Assembly: GCA_002495525.1 (NCBI GenBank)
Contig: DAFS01000024.1
Location: forward strand, 1 to 21,753
Direction of reading: 5' to 3'
Origin: Euryarchaeota archaeon UBA89
GTDB taxonomy: Archaea; Thermoplasmatota; Poseidoniia; Poseidoniales; Thalassarchaeaceae
Length of the DNA stretch: 21,753 nt
The translations under genes were made by a program, and so were the position numbers. The notes under the pieces were generated by a model. That model was not told where the DNA came from, did not search any database, and worked only from the letters and a program-made list of their open reading frames with translations. This document shows, in pieces, positions 14,334 through 21,753 of this stretch; within the stretch, counting starts at the first letter, position 1, and each line of letters starts with the position of its first letter.

Positions 14334-16753
14334 TTTAGACAGCCTCCAATAGGGCACTTAGAAACAAAATTTAGTACTAAACCATCAACATCTTGAGAAA
14401 TCCAGAATACTCTCCAAATTCCATTACTTTCATCGTTAAGAGAAATGTTAACTATTACGCTACCATTAGCAGGAATATGATTAGGGAATGAAAGATTTAA
14501 TGAATTATCACTTTGTAAATTAGAGGAAATATCTACGTTTAAAGATAGGTTTTTGGATTCTTTTGAATGAATTGTAAAATTAGAAAATGGCAAACTGGAG
14601 TCACTTAATGGATAATTATCAATATAAATTCCAAGTCCTTGTTTCAGCATAAAGGCTCTAGAAATATGATCTGCACAGTTCACCAACCAACCCTCATTAG
14701 GAACTAACAGATTTTTACCGCTATTATTTCCCTCATAAAATAATGGAGATCCATGAATCAATGTTAAGTTCTCTTCAGAACCTATATCGATTTTTGGAAA
14801 ATCAACATTGAACGGACATACGGGTGAAATATTATTCTCAGAGTAGATTGTCCCATTAAACATCATATCAAGACTGATTCCAAAATTAGGATTCAAAAAA
14901 ATACTGGTGAATGAGTTATTTATAGGCAAATACCAATCGACGATATTACCATTATCCAGTTGAAAATCTATTTCAGGAGCCATCTTATATCCATAAATCC
15001 CATTTTCACCCATTGCTAAGGATTCCCAACCTCCTCTTTCAGCGATTAGACAAATCTCATGTGAACCTTCTTCCGATAAATTTCCTGAAGTTTCAAAAGA
15101 CCAAAATGGATTTGTTTTTATAGATAGAATCCCAGTTTGGTTATTCACTACCTCTACAGTATTACAAATCTTATCGTTACTTGAAACTTCTACTCTTTCC
15201 CAAGTAGGATTTGGAGAAGTCATATTACTATAGGCAATAGAAAGGACATGCTCAAATAATTCTCCCTCTGATTCAATGATGAATCTTAACTGAACAGGAG
15301 TTTTTCTTTCAGGATAGTTATCTTTAATCGAGAATTTAAATTCATATACATTATTTTGATTAATGTTTTCAAAACTACATTCCATTTCGTTATCGAAACA
15401 ATCAGAATTAATAATCCATCTATCGGATTCACCATCGACCAGAACTTTAATATCTCCAGAAACTGATAAAAGCCCAGATGTCTTTAATTCGAGAGATTTT
15501 TCAATATTATCCCAAGAATCACTTGAAAATTCTATTTCCCATTCAGAGATATCCAAACCACTATCCCAATCGTCGATATCTTCTACGGGACTTAAACCGG
15601 GAAATCCTAATAAGAGAATTACAACCGAAATTGTCATCAATAAATTCTTGGAATTTCTATCTAATTCTGAAGACTCATCAACTATTAATGCAACAGGGAT
15701 ATGATCACTACTAAACCTTCTCCAAGATGCTAAAGAGGCTAGAATTAGCCATGGCCAAAACGTGGTTGAAAGGAATACTAAGCACATTAAAGTTAATGTC
15801 AGTAAGAAAATAGAAGTCGTATTCGTGCTTTTATCGAGATTCTTAGAACCAATAATTGAATGTAAAATTCTATCTCCAGGAAATCCAGGTATTGGTAAAA
15901 TCAAAATCCAGCCAATCGTGGATAGACCAAAACCTGCTAAAGCAATTGGGTGTATCCATTGAAGCCTGATAGAAACATCATCACCTAGGAAAAGATTAGA
16001 TAATAACTCGACAATGAAATTAGCTTGTAAAACTAGAGGATCTGAAAGAGACTCTGGGGGATTTGCAGAAGTAATACTTAGGCCGATTATAGAAAGTATT
16101 GAGCCAAAAAGAACAAGCACTACTATTGAAGATAATTCAATTAAACCTAGAGATCTTCTATTAGGATAAGTGATAGTATCAACTCTTTTCTGGCCGAAAA
16201 CACCAACAATTCCAAATGGCCAAAAAGGAGAAATCAAGGGGAATGCTATGGGAACAAGATTTCCTACATCAACTCTGAAAAGGGAAGCAACATACTTCCT
16301 AATGAAATGAGCTGAAAGCATAGTGAAGAATACTGGAATGCTGAAATATTTCAATGATTCTAGGAAAAATTCGAAATTAAATATTGATTCACTATTTTCA
16401 AACTGCGAAATCCAATAGCAACCCGCCAGTGTTGTAAAAATGAACATAGTGAACCAAATCAATGATTGTTGCCAAAAAGGAACATTGACTGGATCTACCG
16501 GATAACGAATAATTGAGAGGATAGGAGGGTTGCCTTCGTCCAATAACCCTATCAAACTTAATGACTTCAAGTGAGTATTCAGTTCAACGAGGTTAGTACT
16601 AATTTCTTCCCCCTCACGAGAATTTATTTCCCAAGAAATATCACTTAATCCCGACTGATTACCGATTACAAAATAGCGGCTACAAATTTCTTCTAGAAGT
16701 TCTCTTTGACTCCAAGTTTCGGTATCAATAACTATTGATTCAGCATTTGACAT
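14330..16753 (-). CDS. Site-2 protease-like (M50) membrane protein, catalytic residues lost, with large extracytoplasmic domain
   Basis: 807 aa. Residues 1-90: soluble N-terminal domain like that preceding EGY-type site-2 proteases (…SLIGLLDEGNPPILSIIRYP). Residues ~95-385: multi-spanning membrane core in M50 order: a segment at 135-155 where HExxH is expected, FWPFGIVGVFG (177-187) and TYPNRRSLGLIE (195-206) as in the family's G-x-F-G and P-N-R motifs, WIHPIALAGF (266-275), LILPIPGFPGDRIL (284-297) where NxLPxxxLDGG is expected, and an SSDHIPVALIVDESSELDR block. The HExxH position reads HFIRK (149-153) and LDGG reads FPGD, so the catalytic Glu, second His and Asp ligand are missing. Residues ~390-807: hydrophilic, beta-rich, about a dozen N-x-S/T sequons, ending in a Cys-containing tail. 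The ATG at 16753 has GGAGGTG 5 nt upstream. It is coupled to panE. The M50 homology is my alignment by eye; the function is unknown. Confidence 0.8.
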   Translation of the reverse strand: MSNAESIVIDTETWSQRELLEEICSRYFVIGNQSGLSDISWEINSREGEEISTNLVELNTHLKSLSLIGLLDEGNPPILSIIRYPVDPVNVPFWQQSLIWFTMFIFTTLAGCYWISQFENSESIFNFEFFLESLKYFSIPVFFTMLSAHFIRKYVASLFRVDVGNLVPIAFPLISPFWPFGIVGVFGQKRVDTITYPNRRSLGLIELSSIVVLVLFGSILSIIGLSITSANPPESLSDPLVLQANFIVELLSNLFLGDDVSIRLQWIHPIALAGFGLSTIGWILILPIPGFPGDRILHSIIGSKNLDKSTNTTSIFLLTLTLMCLVFLSTTFWPWLILASLASWRRFSSDHIPVALIVDESSELDRNSKNLLMTISVVILLLGFPGLSPVEDIDDWDSGLDISEWEIEFSSDSWDNIEKSLELKTSGLLSVSGDIKVLVDGESDRWIINSDCFDNEMECSFENINQNNVYEFKFSIKDNYPERKTPVQLRFIIESEGELFEHVLSIAYSNMTSPNPTWERVEVSSNDKICNTVEVVNNQTGILSIKTNPFWSFETSGNLSEEGSHEICLIAERGGWESLAMGENGIYGYKMAPEIDFQLDNGNIVDWYLPINNSFTSIFLNPNFGISLDMMFNGTIYSENNISPVCPFNVDFPKIDIGSEENLTLIHGSPLFYEGNNSGKNLLVPNEGWLVNCADHISRAFMLKQGLGIYIDNYPLSDSSLPFSNFTIHSKESKNLSLNVDISSNLQSDNSLNLSFPNHIPANGSVIVNISLNDESNGIWRVFWISQDVDGLVLNFVSKCPIGGCLN

Positions 16754-16758
16754 AGTCA

Positions 16759-16765
16759 CACCTCC
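16759..16765 (-). promoter_or_regulatory. Strong Shine-Dalgarno of the M50-like gene
   Basis: On the minus strand GGAGGTG lies 5 nt before ATG 16753, which decides that start over the in-frame upstream codon at 16786. Confidence 0.65.
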
Positions 16766-16821
16766 ATCTCGACATACATCGAACATAGAGCATCCCCTAT
16801 CAAACCGTGTGTGAGACTATG

Positions 16822-16841
16822 AAGAAAATCAAATAACAAAA
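16822..16841 (-). terminator. T-rich tract after atpD
   Basis: Directly downstream of the atpD stop the minus strand is a run of T-rich blocks (TTTTG, TTATTTG, TTTTC). Archaeal RNA polymerase terminates on such tracts, so the ATP synthase operon may end here, before the 88-nt gap to the M50-like gene. No hairpin supports it. Confidence 0.3.
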
Positions 16842-17459
16842 TCATTTATTCTTGAATCTCTTAAGTCGGAAAGTTTCTTCTCTTTCCATTTCTTCAAGCC
16901 TAAGTTGAATGAATGATTGAGCCTCTTTCATCTCAGGAATAACAACGAATTCGAGGGCATTCACTCTTCTCTTAGTTGCTTCAATTTCTTCTAATAGTTT
17001 CTTCAGTGTTGCTTCCATTTCGGCAGCCTTAACGATTTTTGCGATTAAAATAGAATACGAATCCGCAGATTCATCGATGTAAGGAGAACCTCCGATAATT
17101 CCTGTAGGTCTGGTTTCAACGGTTGTTGTTAGGTTAGTTCCATCCACTTTAGGCACAACAACACCCATGATATTCCTTCTAGAAACAGTCACTTCAGGAC
17201 CAGATGTCGCTGCTATGGCTGCACTCTTAACGGCTAAACCTCCTTCAATAGAAGATGCTAATGCTATAGATTTCAAAGCATCTCTATACGTTCCTACGAG
17301 TTCCTCTCTAGCGGCTATCATTTCAGCTAGCAATGTTCGGAACTCGAAGAATAGACCATCTCTCTTCATCTTCAGAAGATTATATCCACTAGAAGTCTGT
17401 TTGATTCTACGTTTTAGATTGATTAATTCGGAACGGGTTGGTTTGATGTCTAATGCCAT
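16842..17459 (-). CDS. atpD: A-type ATP synthase subunit D
   Basis: Central-stalk subunit D of the archaeal A1AO ATP synthase; it forms the rotating shaft inside the A3B3 head. 205 aa. The N-terminal helix IKPTRSELINLKRRIKQTSSGYNLLKMKRDGL is the conserved family opening, followed by an Ala-rich helix, the SRRNIMGVVVPKV middle block, and the C-terminal helix with EATKRRVNALEFVVIPEM, all typical for subunit D. AAGGAGATGA precedes the ATG. It is the last of the ATP synthase genes seen here, 27 nt after atpB, and is followed by an 88-nt gap before the next gene. Confidence 0.95.
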   Translation of the reverse strand: MALDIKPTRSELINLKRRIKQTSSGYNLLKMKRDGLFFEFRTLLAEMIAAREELVGTYRDALKSIALASSIEGGLAVKSAAIAATSGPEVTVSRRNIMGVVVPKVDGTNLTTTVETRPTGIIGGSPYIDESADSYSILIAKIVKAAEMEATLKKLLEEIEATKRRVNALEFVVIPEMKEAQSFIQLRLEEMEREETFRLKRFKNK

Positions 17460-17486
17460 CTATCTCATCTCCTTAATTACTCTCAG

Positions 17487-18872
17487 TCATTCTTTTTTAT
17501 CTGTAGGATGGTATTTATCAATCCATTTCTGATCTAAACGTACTAAATACTTAGTATCAATATTTGAAAGAAGTTCCCAAGCATAATCTAGAGTTCCTTC
17601 ACCAATAGATCTATCTTCATCACGGCTTTGCCTCAAGAACTGATTTTCAAAAATATCTGCAAACTTAAGTAACTGTAAATCTCTCTCATTGAGAGCATCT
17701 TCACCTACAATTGCAACTAATCCTCTCAACTCTCTTCCTTGAGCATATGCAGCATACAACTGGTCAGAAACTGACTTATGATCTTCACGAGTCTTACCAT
17801 CTCCTATTCCTGCATTCATTAGTCTAGATAGAGAAGGAAGAACATTAATCGGTGGGTATATTCCTTTCTGATGAAGTTCACGAGAAATAACAATCTGGCC
17901 TTCAGTAATATATCCTGATAGATCAGGGATTGGATGCGTGATATCGTCGCCAGGCATTGTCAGAATTGGGAACTGTGTGATTGAACCTTTCTTGCCCTTA
18001 ACTAACCCTGCACGTTCATACAACATTGCTAAGTCAGTGTACATGTAACCAGGATAACCACGACGACCAGGTACTTCTTCACGAGCTGCTCCAATTTGAC
18101 GTAATGATTCACAATAGTTGGTCATATCAGTGTAAATAACTAATACGTGATAATCGTGTTCAAAGGCTAAATATTCAGCAGCAGTTAAAGCTAGTCTAGG
18201 TGTAATTAACCTTTCAACAGCTGGGTCATCTGCAAGATTTACGAAAAGACAAGCATTCTCTAGAGCACCGGTTCTTTCTAAGTCATGTACGAAGAAATTA
18301 TATTCTTCAGCAGTTATTCCCATTGCACAGAAAACTACCACGAAATCATCATCGCTACCAACTAACTTTGCTTGCCTAGCTATTTGTAGAGCAATGTCAT
18401 TGTGAGGTAAACCTGATGCACTAAAAATCGGTAATTTTTGTCCTCTAACCAAAGAAGTACATGCATCAATTGCTGAAATTCCAGTCTGAATAAAAGATGA
18501 TGGACTTTGCCTTGAATATGGATTAATTGCAGCACCAATGATATCTGCCATTTCATCTGCAACAATAGCGGGTCCTCCATCTCTAGGTCGACCGGCCCCA
18601 TCGAGGATTCTTCCAATCATATCTGTACTAACAGGTAATTTGAATACATCTCCAAGAAACTTAATTCCTGTCTGCTTATCTATGGATGCTGTTCCTTCGA
18701 ACACTTGGACGATAACTTGATCATCGGATGTATCAAGAACTTGTCCGTTCTTCATGGTACCATCAGTTAGTCGTAATTCTACGATTTCTCCAAAAGCTAC
18801 AGGTTCCGTTTTATTTAGGAACACAAGAGGTCCCTTTACATCTGTGATTGTTCTATATTCTTTTCCAGTCAT
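17487..18872 (-). CDS. atpB: A-type ATP synthase subunit B
   Basis: Regulatory, non-catalytic nucleotide-binding subunit of the A1 head, alternating with subunit A. 461 aa, normal length. Visible landmarks: N-terminal beta-barrel (YRTITDVKGPLVFL), the central domain with PIFSASGLPHNDIALQIARQA in place of a true P-loop, FCAMGITAEEYNFF, YTDMTNYCESLRQIGAAREEVPGRRGYPGYMYTDLA, TMPGDDITHPIPDLSGYITEGQ and the C-terminal helical bundle. As expected for B, there is no Walker A. GAGGTGAT lies 4 nt before the ATG, next to the atpA stop (TAG), 11 nt away. Confidence 0.97.
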   Translation of the reverse strand: MTGKEYRTITDVKGPLVFLNKTEPVAFGEIVELRLTDGTMKNGQVLDTSDDQVIVQVFEGTASIDKQTGIKFLGDVFKLPVSTDMIGRILDGAGRPRDGGPAIVADEMADIIGAAINPYSRQSPSSFIQTGISAIDACTSLVRGQKLPIFSASGLPHNDIALQIARQAKLVGSDDDFVVVFCAMGITAEEYNFFVHDLERTGALENACLFVNLADDPAVERLITPRLALTAAEYLAFEHDYHVLVIYTDMTNYCESLRQIGAAREEVPGRRGYPGYMYTDLAMLYERAGLVKGKKGSITQFPILTMPGDDITHPIPDLSGYITEGQIVISRELHQKGIYPPINVLPSLSRLMNAGIGDGKTREDHKSVSDQLYAAYAQGRELRGLVAIVGEDALNERDLQLLKFADIFENQFLRQSRDEDRSIGEGTLDYAWELLSNIDTKYLVRLDQKWIDKYHPTDKKE

Positions 18873-18883
18873 TTATATCACCT

Positions 18884-20626
18884 CTAATTAGCCTCCATAG
18901 TATCAGCTATTTGTTTGTTCATAGCCTCTAACATCTGATCGATCTTATCTTCATAACCCGATTCGAATCTTCCTCTCATCAAGTCTGTACGAGCTGGGAC
19001 ATTCACTACATCTTCTAATGCTGCGCCTCCAGCAATAGCCTTCTTTGATTCTTCTTGGAAAGATAAGATTGCCTTAGCCATATTATACTGTAGTTTTAAG
19101 TCACTGTATGTATCTACATCATGGAAAGCATTTTGCTGTAGGAAAAACTCTCGAATCATTCGAGCCACTTCTAGAGTGAGTTGTTGGTCAACAGGTAACG
19201 CGTCAGAACCAACCAACTGAACAATCTCTTGTAGTTCTGCTTCGACCTGTAGAAGAGCACTAATTTCAGTTCTAATTTCTGGGAAGTCACTCTTTATGTT
19301 GTCTCTATACCATTGATCCAATGATGGTGGGTACAAAGAATAAGAGTTCAACCAATTAATTGCAGGGAAATGCCTTTGACGAGCAAGTCCGGCATCTAAG
19401 CCCCAGAATACCTTAACGATACGTAAAGTACCTTGGCTAACTGGTTCAGAAATATCTCCACCAGGAGGTGAAACTGCACCGATTACCGATACTGAGCCAT
19501 CACCACCTGCTAAGGTTTCTACACGTCCAGCCCTTTCATAGAACTCTGCTAGACGACTCGATAGGTATGCAGGATATCCTTCTTCACCCGGCATTTCTTC
19601 AAGCCTTGAGGAAATTTCTCTCATTGCTTCTGCCCAGCGACTTGTTGAATCAGCCATTAAAGCGACGTCATAGCCCATGTCTCTAAAATACTCAGCTATT
19701 GTAATTCCTGTGTATACTGAAGCCTCTCTAGCAGCTACAGGCATATTAGATGTGTTAGCAATCATTGTAGTTCTATTCATCAAAGCTTCACCTGTCTTGG
19801 GATCCATAAGATGAGGGAACTCATCAAGAACTTCTGTCATCTCATTACCACGTTCACCACATCCGATGTAAACAACAATATCTGCATCTGACCATTTCGC
19901 TAATTGCTGCTGTGTAACGGTCTTACCTGAACCAAATGGACCGGGAATTCCTGCAGTTCCACCCTTGGCTAGTGGAAAAAGAAAATCGAGAATTCTTTGA
20001 CCAGTTTGCAGAGGTACCTCTGGAGCGTGTTTCTTTGTAAAAGGGCGAGGAGTTCTGACTGGCCACTTTTGCATCATTTGAATTTCTGTCCCATCTTCTA
20101 AAGTACAAACATTTTGGGTAACATTAAATTTACCAGAATTAATGCTCTTGATTACACCAGAAGTTCCCGGTGGAACCATGACTCTGTGTTCAATTGTTTT
20201 AGTTTCCTGAACGGTACCGAGGACATCTCCTGAAGATACTGAATCACCCGCCTTTGCAGTTGCATTAAAATCCCATATCTTCTCTAAATCAAGACCATCT
20301 GCATCTACACCTCTTTTGATGAAAACACCCATGGTTTTCTCAAGTTCAGGTAGAGGTCTTTGAATTCCATCATAGATTTTTGTCAATAGACCTGGACCTA
20401 GTTGAACTGACAAAGTTTGACCTGTCCTAATGACTGGTTCACCGGGTCTGACTCCAGAGGTTTCCTCGTATACCTGTATAACTGATTGTTCGCCGTGTAA
20501 TTCAATGACTTCACCCATCAAACCTTCATCACCTACGCGTACAACTTCATACATTCTTGGCGAAATGCCTACGGCGGTTACAACTGGTCCAGAGATGCGA
20601 TAAATCACTCCATTTTCTTCACTCAT
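18884..20626 (-). CDS. atpA: A-type ATP synthase subunit A (catalytic)
   Basis: Catalytic subunit of the A1 head, coupling ATP synthesis or hydrolysis to rotation. 580 aa. N-terminal barrel (GVIYRISGPVVTAVG), the A-specific non-homologous insert (~110-200, VPPGTSGVIKSI), Walker A GPFGSGKT (229-236), GCGERGNEMTEVL, and LMADSTSRWAEAMREISSRLEEMPGEEGYPAYL. Inteins are common at the P-loop of this gene in other archaea; none is present here. ATG 20626 is chosen because GGAAGTGA lies 7 nt upstream and MSEENGVIYRISGP is a normal N terminus; the in-frame GTG at 20668 would overlap atpF. It is 32 nt downstream of atpF. Confidence 0.97.
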   Translation of the reverse strand: MSEENGVIYRISGPVVTAVGISPRMYEVVRVGDEGLMGEVIELHGEQSVIQVYEETSGVRPGEPVIRTGQTLSVQLGPGLLTKIYDGIQRPLPELEKTMGVFIKRGVDADGLDLEKIWDFNATAKAGDSVSSGDVLGTVQETKTIEHRVMVPPGTSGVIKSINSGKFNVTQNVCTLEDGTEIQMMQKWPVRTPRPFTKKHAPEVPLQTGQRILDFLFPLAKGGTAGIPGPFGSGKTVTQQQLAKWSDADIVVYIGCGERGNEMTEVLDEFPHLMDPKTGEALMNRTTMIANTSNMPVAAREASVYTGITIAEYFRDMGYDVALMADSTSRWAEAMREISSRLEEMPGEEGYPAYLSSRLAEFYERAGRVETLAGGDGSVSVIGAVSPPGGDISEPVSQGTLRIVKVFWGLDAGLARQRHFPAINWLNSYSLYPPSLDQWYRDNIKSDFPEIRTEISALLQVEAELQEIVQLVGSDALPVDQQLTLEVARMIREFFLQQNAFHDVDTYSDLKLQYNMAKAILSFQEESKKAIAGGAALEDVVNVPARTDLMRGRFESGYEDKIDQMLEAMNKQIADTMEAN

Positions 20627-20658
20627 TTTTAATTCACTTCCTTTATTTTGTCTAGGAT

Positions 20659-20958
20659 TTACTTCCACAAATCGACTCCTAGTGCCGACTTGATGGACTC
20701 TCTGAGGGTATTATCCTCTTCGGTCCCAATGCCCAATACAGTGGGCGTGATGCTTTCGGAGAGTTGCACTCGCAATCTTTCCGGTAACTGTAATAAATCA
20801 GAGTTATCAATTACAACAACTCCTACTTCTTTTTCATTTAATAAAGACTTCATTGTTGAAATCAATTCATCTAAATTAGCAGGGTTATGTAATCTCAAAA
20901 CACCTGCAAGTTGGAAACCAAGGGTAAAATCAAGGGAACCGACTACTGCTATTTCCAT
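20659..20958 (-). CDS. atpF: A-type ATP synthase subunit F
   Basis: Small central-stalk subunit (99 aa) that binds subunit D and regulates the head. It starts MEIAVVGSLDFTLGFQLAGV, has the conserved EVGVVVIDNSDL strand, and ends with a short helix (LRESIKSALGVDLW), matching the usual alpha/beta subunit F layout and length. It lies between atpC (10 nt gap) and atpA. Its SD, GAGGT, overlaps the atpC stop (TGAGGT) and sits 7 nt before the ATG. Confidence 0.93.
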   Translation of the reverse strand: MEIAVVGSLDFTLGFQLAGVLRLHNPANLDELISTMKSLLNEKEVGVVVIDNSDLLQLPERLRVQLSESITPTVLGIGTEEDNTLRESIKSALGVDLWK

Positions 20959-20968
20959 TCTATCTACC

Positions 20969-21753
20969 TCAAAAATCCATATGCGCTTCTAATACCTCTG
21001 ATGTGAGGCCAATCGTCTTACCACGCACTAAAAGACGAAGATTCTGTATTTCGAGGACTTTACGCTCGATGTAATAAATCACTGGGAAAACTGAAACAGG
21101 ATTCAGATAAGAAAAACTTCTCAATAAATCGTGTCTTTTATGATTCAGAAGCGTAGCAATTGGATCTAGAGAACCTAATGCATCTGATTTTTCAATTGCT
21201 TCATCAAATCCTATTTCATCAAATGCATTGCTACGTCTTAGAGCTTCTAATATTTCTTTAGTTGAACTAGCCTGAGATACTTGTGACATTACTGATTGTG
21301 AAAGTCGACCACCGGGAATCACCATCTGTAAACGTTTTTCGGTGGAAATATTTTGACGTAATTCACGGAATTGATTAATAATATTCCTATGGTCAATCTC
21401 AGTTCTGATATATTTAACTAAATGAGCATTGGAATCCCTACCTCTGGATACTTTTAGAGCATGATTGTAATAATTTCTATCTAAGGCATCTTCCATCTCT
21501 TCAAGTGTTGCGGCAGAATCATCTAGTTTTGCTAACTCTTTACCCCAAGGAGTTCCGGCCATTGAACTGGCGGCCTCATGTAAAGTTTCAGTAGTTCTAA
21601 CGATATCTAACCAAACAGCATTCATGGGGTTTTCAGAAGGCAAAATTTGAGATTCTATTAACTCATCAGAACAGCCTCCGTTGACCGCTCTGAGTACTGT
21701 TTTAGCTTTTTCATAAGCAAATCTTTCGACATAAATTGCTACTATCGACTTTA
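20969..21753 (-). CDS. atpC: A-type ATP synthase subunit C (5' end beyond window)
   Basis: Subunit C connects the central stalk to the membrane rotor ring. The frame stays open from the TTG at 21643 all the way to the window edge; translating this part gives IVAIYVERFAYEKAKTVLRA and then VNGGCSDELIESQILPSENP, continuous with the family fold, so the TTG at 21643 is not the start and the gene is cut by the edge. About 261 of the expected ~340-360 residues are present. The visible C-terminal part includes NYYNHALKVSRGRDSN, LVKYIRTEIDHRNIIN and FPVIYYIERKVLEIQNLRLLVRGKTIGL, the conserved end of the family where residues contact the ring. Gene order C-F-A-B-D is the normal archaeal order. Confidence 0.95.
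   Translation of the reverse strand, partial: KSIVAIYVERFAYEKAKTVLRAVNGGCSDELIESQILPSENPMNAVWLDIVRTTETLHEAASSMAGTPWGKELAKLDDSAATLEEMEDALDRNYYNHALKVSRGRDSNAHLVKYIRTEIDHRNIINQFRELRQNISTEKRLQMVIPGGRLSQSVMSQVSQASSTKEILEALRRSNAFDEIGFDEAIEKSDALGSLDPIATLLNHKRHDLLRSFSYLNPVSVFPVIYYIERKVLEIQNLRLLVRGKTIGLTSEVLEAHMDF

Noticed and set aside
16754..16841. Small gene or RNA between the M50-like gene and atpD
   Set aside because: Only 88 nt, no convincing ORF or stable fold; a T-rich tract and the next SD account for it.
18884..20626. Intein in atpA
   Set aside because: The P-loop region and the rest of the chain are continuous and the length is normal.
20969..21643. Complete subunit C gene starting at the TTG 21643
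   Set aside because: The frame remains open to the window edge and the upstream translation fits the family, so this is an internal codon of a truncated gene.

Overview
This AT-rich window carries archaeal information-processing genes (ribosomal protein S6e, aIF2-gamma, a PIN protein, a DUF357 protein), an A-type (V-type) ATP synthase operon and a bacterial-type class II HMG-CoA reductase. That mix, with low GC and very tight packing, suggests a planktonic marine euryarchaeon of the Thermoplasmatota, most like Marine Group II (Poseidoniales) or MGIII. The assignment is inference from gene content; there is no rRNA or other marker to settle it.

Layout. (1) 27-2118, plus strand: S6e, aIF2-gamma and a PIN-domain protein, a translation/ribosome-biogenesis cluster with stop codons built into the next Shine-Dalgarno (SD). 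(2) 4331-2115, minus strand: a P-loop/AAA-like protein with a degenerate Walker A, a long acidic linker and a C-terminal winged helix, followed 9 nt later by a DUF357 gene. (3) 4332-4721: the only long non-coding stretch, AT-rich and divergent, holding at least six copies of a TTAACGC core, several phased at 11 bp. (4) 4722-6014, plus: class II HMG-CoA reductase (mevalonate pathway, archaeal lipids). (5) 11569-6016, minus: smc-scpA-scpB, a complete condensin operon. (6) 11776-13386, plus: L-aspartate oxidase (NAD synthesis). (7) 16753-13383, minus: a large membrane protein that looks like a site-2 protease (M50) whose catalytic residues are lost, fused to a sequon-rich extracytoplasmic domain, translationally coupled to ketopantoate reductase (CoA synthesis). 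(8) 21753-16842, minus: ATP synthase genes C (cut by the window edge), F, A, B, D.

Most genes are housekeeping. The parts most likely to hold undescribed biology are the TTAACGC repeat cluster with the divergent ATPase/winged-helix protein (candidate replication origin or operator system) and the pseudo-site-2-protease. Convergent genes meet with overlapping or nearly abutting stop codons, so there is no room for terminators there. Many starts are TTG, chosen here from SD spacing and family alignment.
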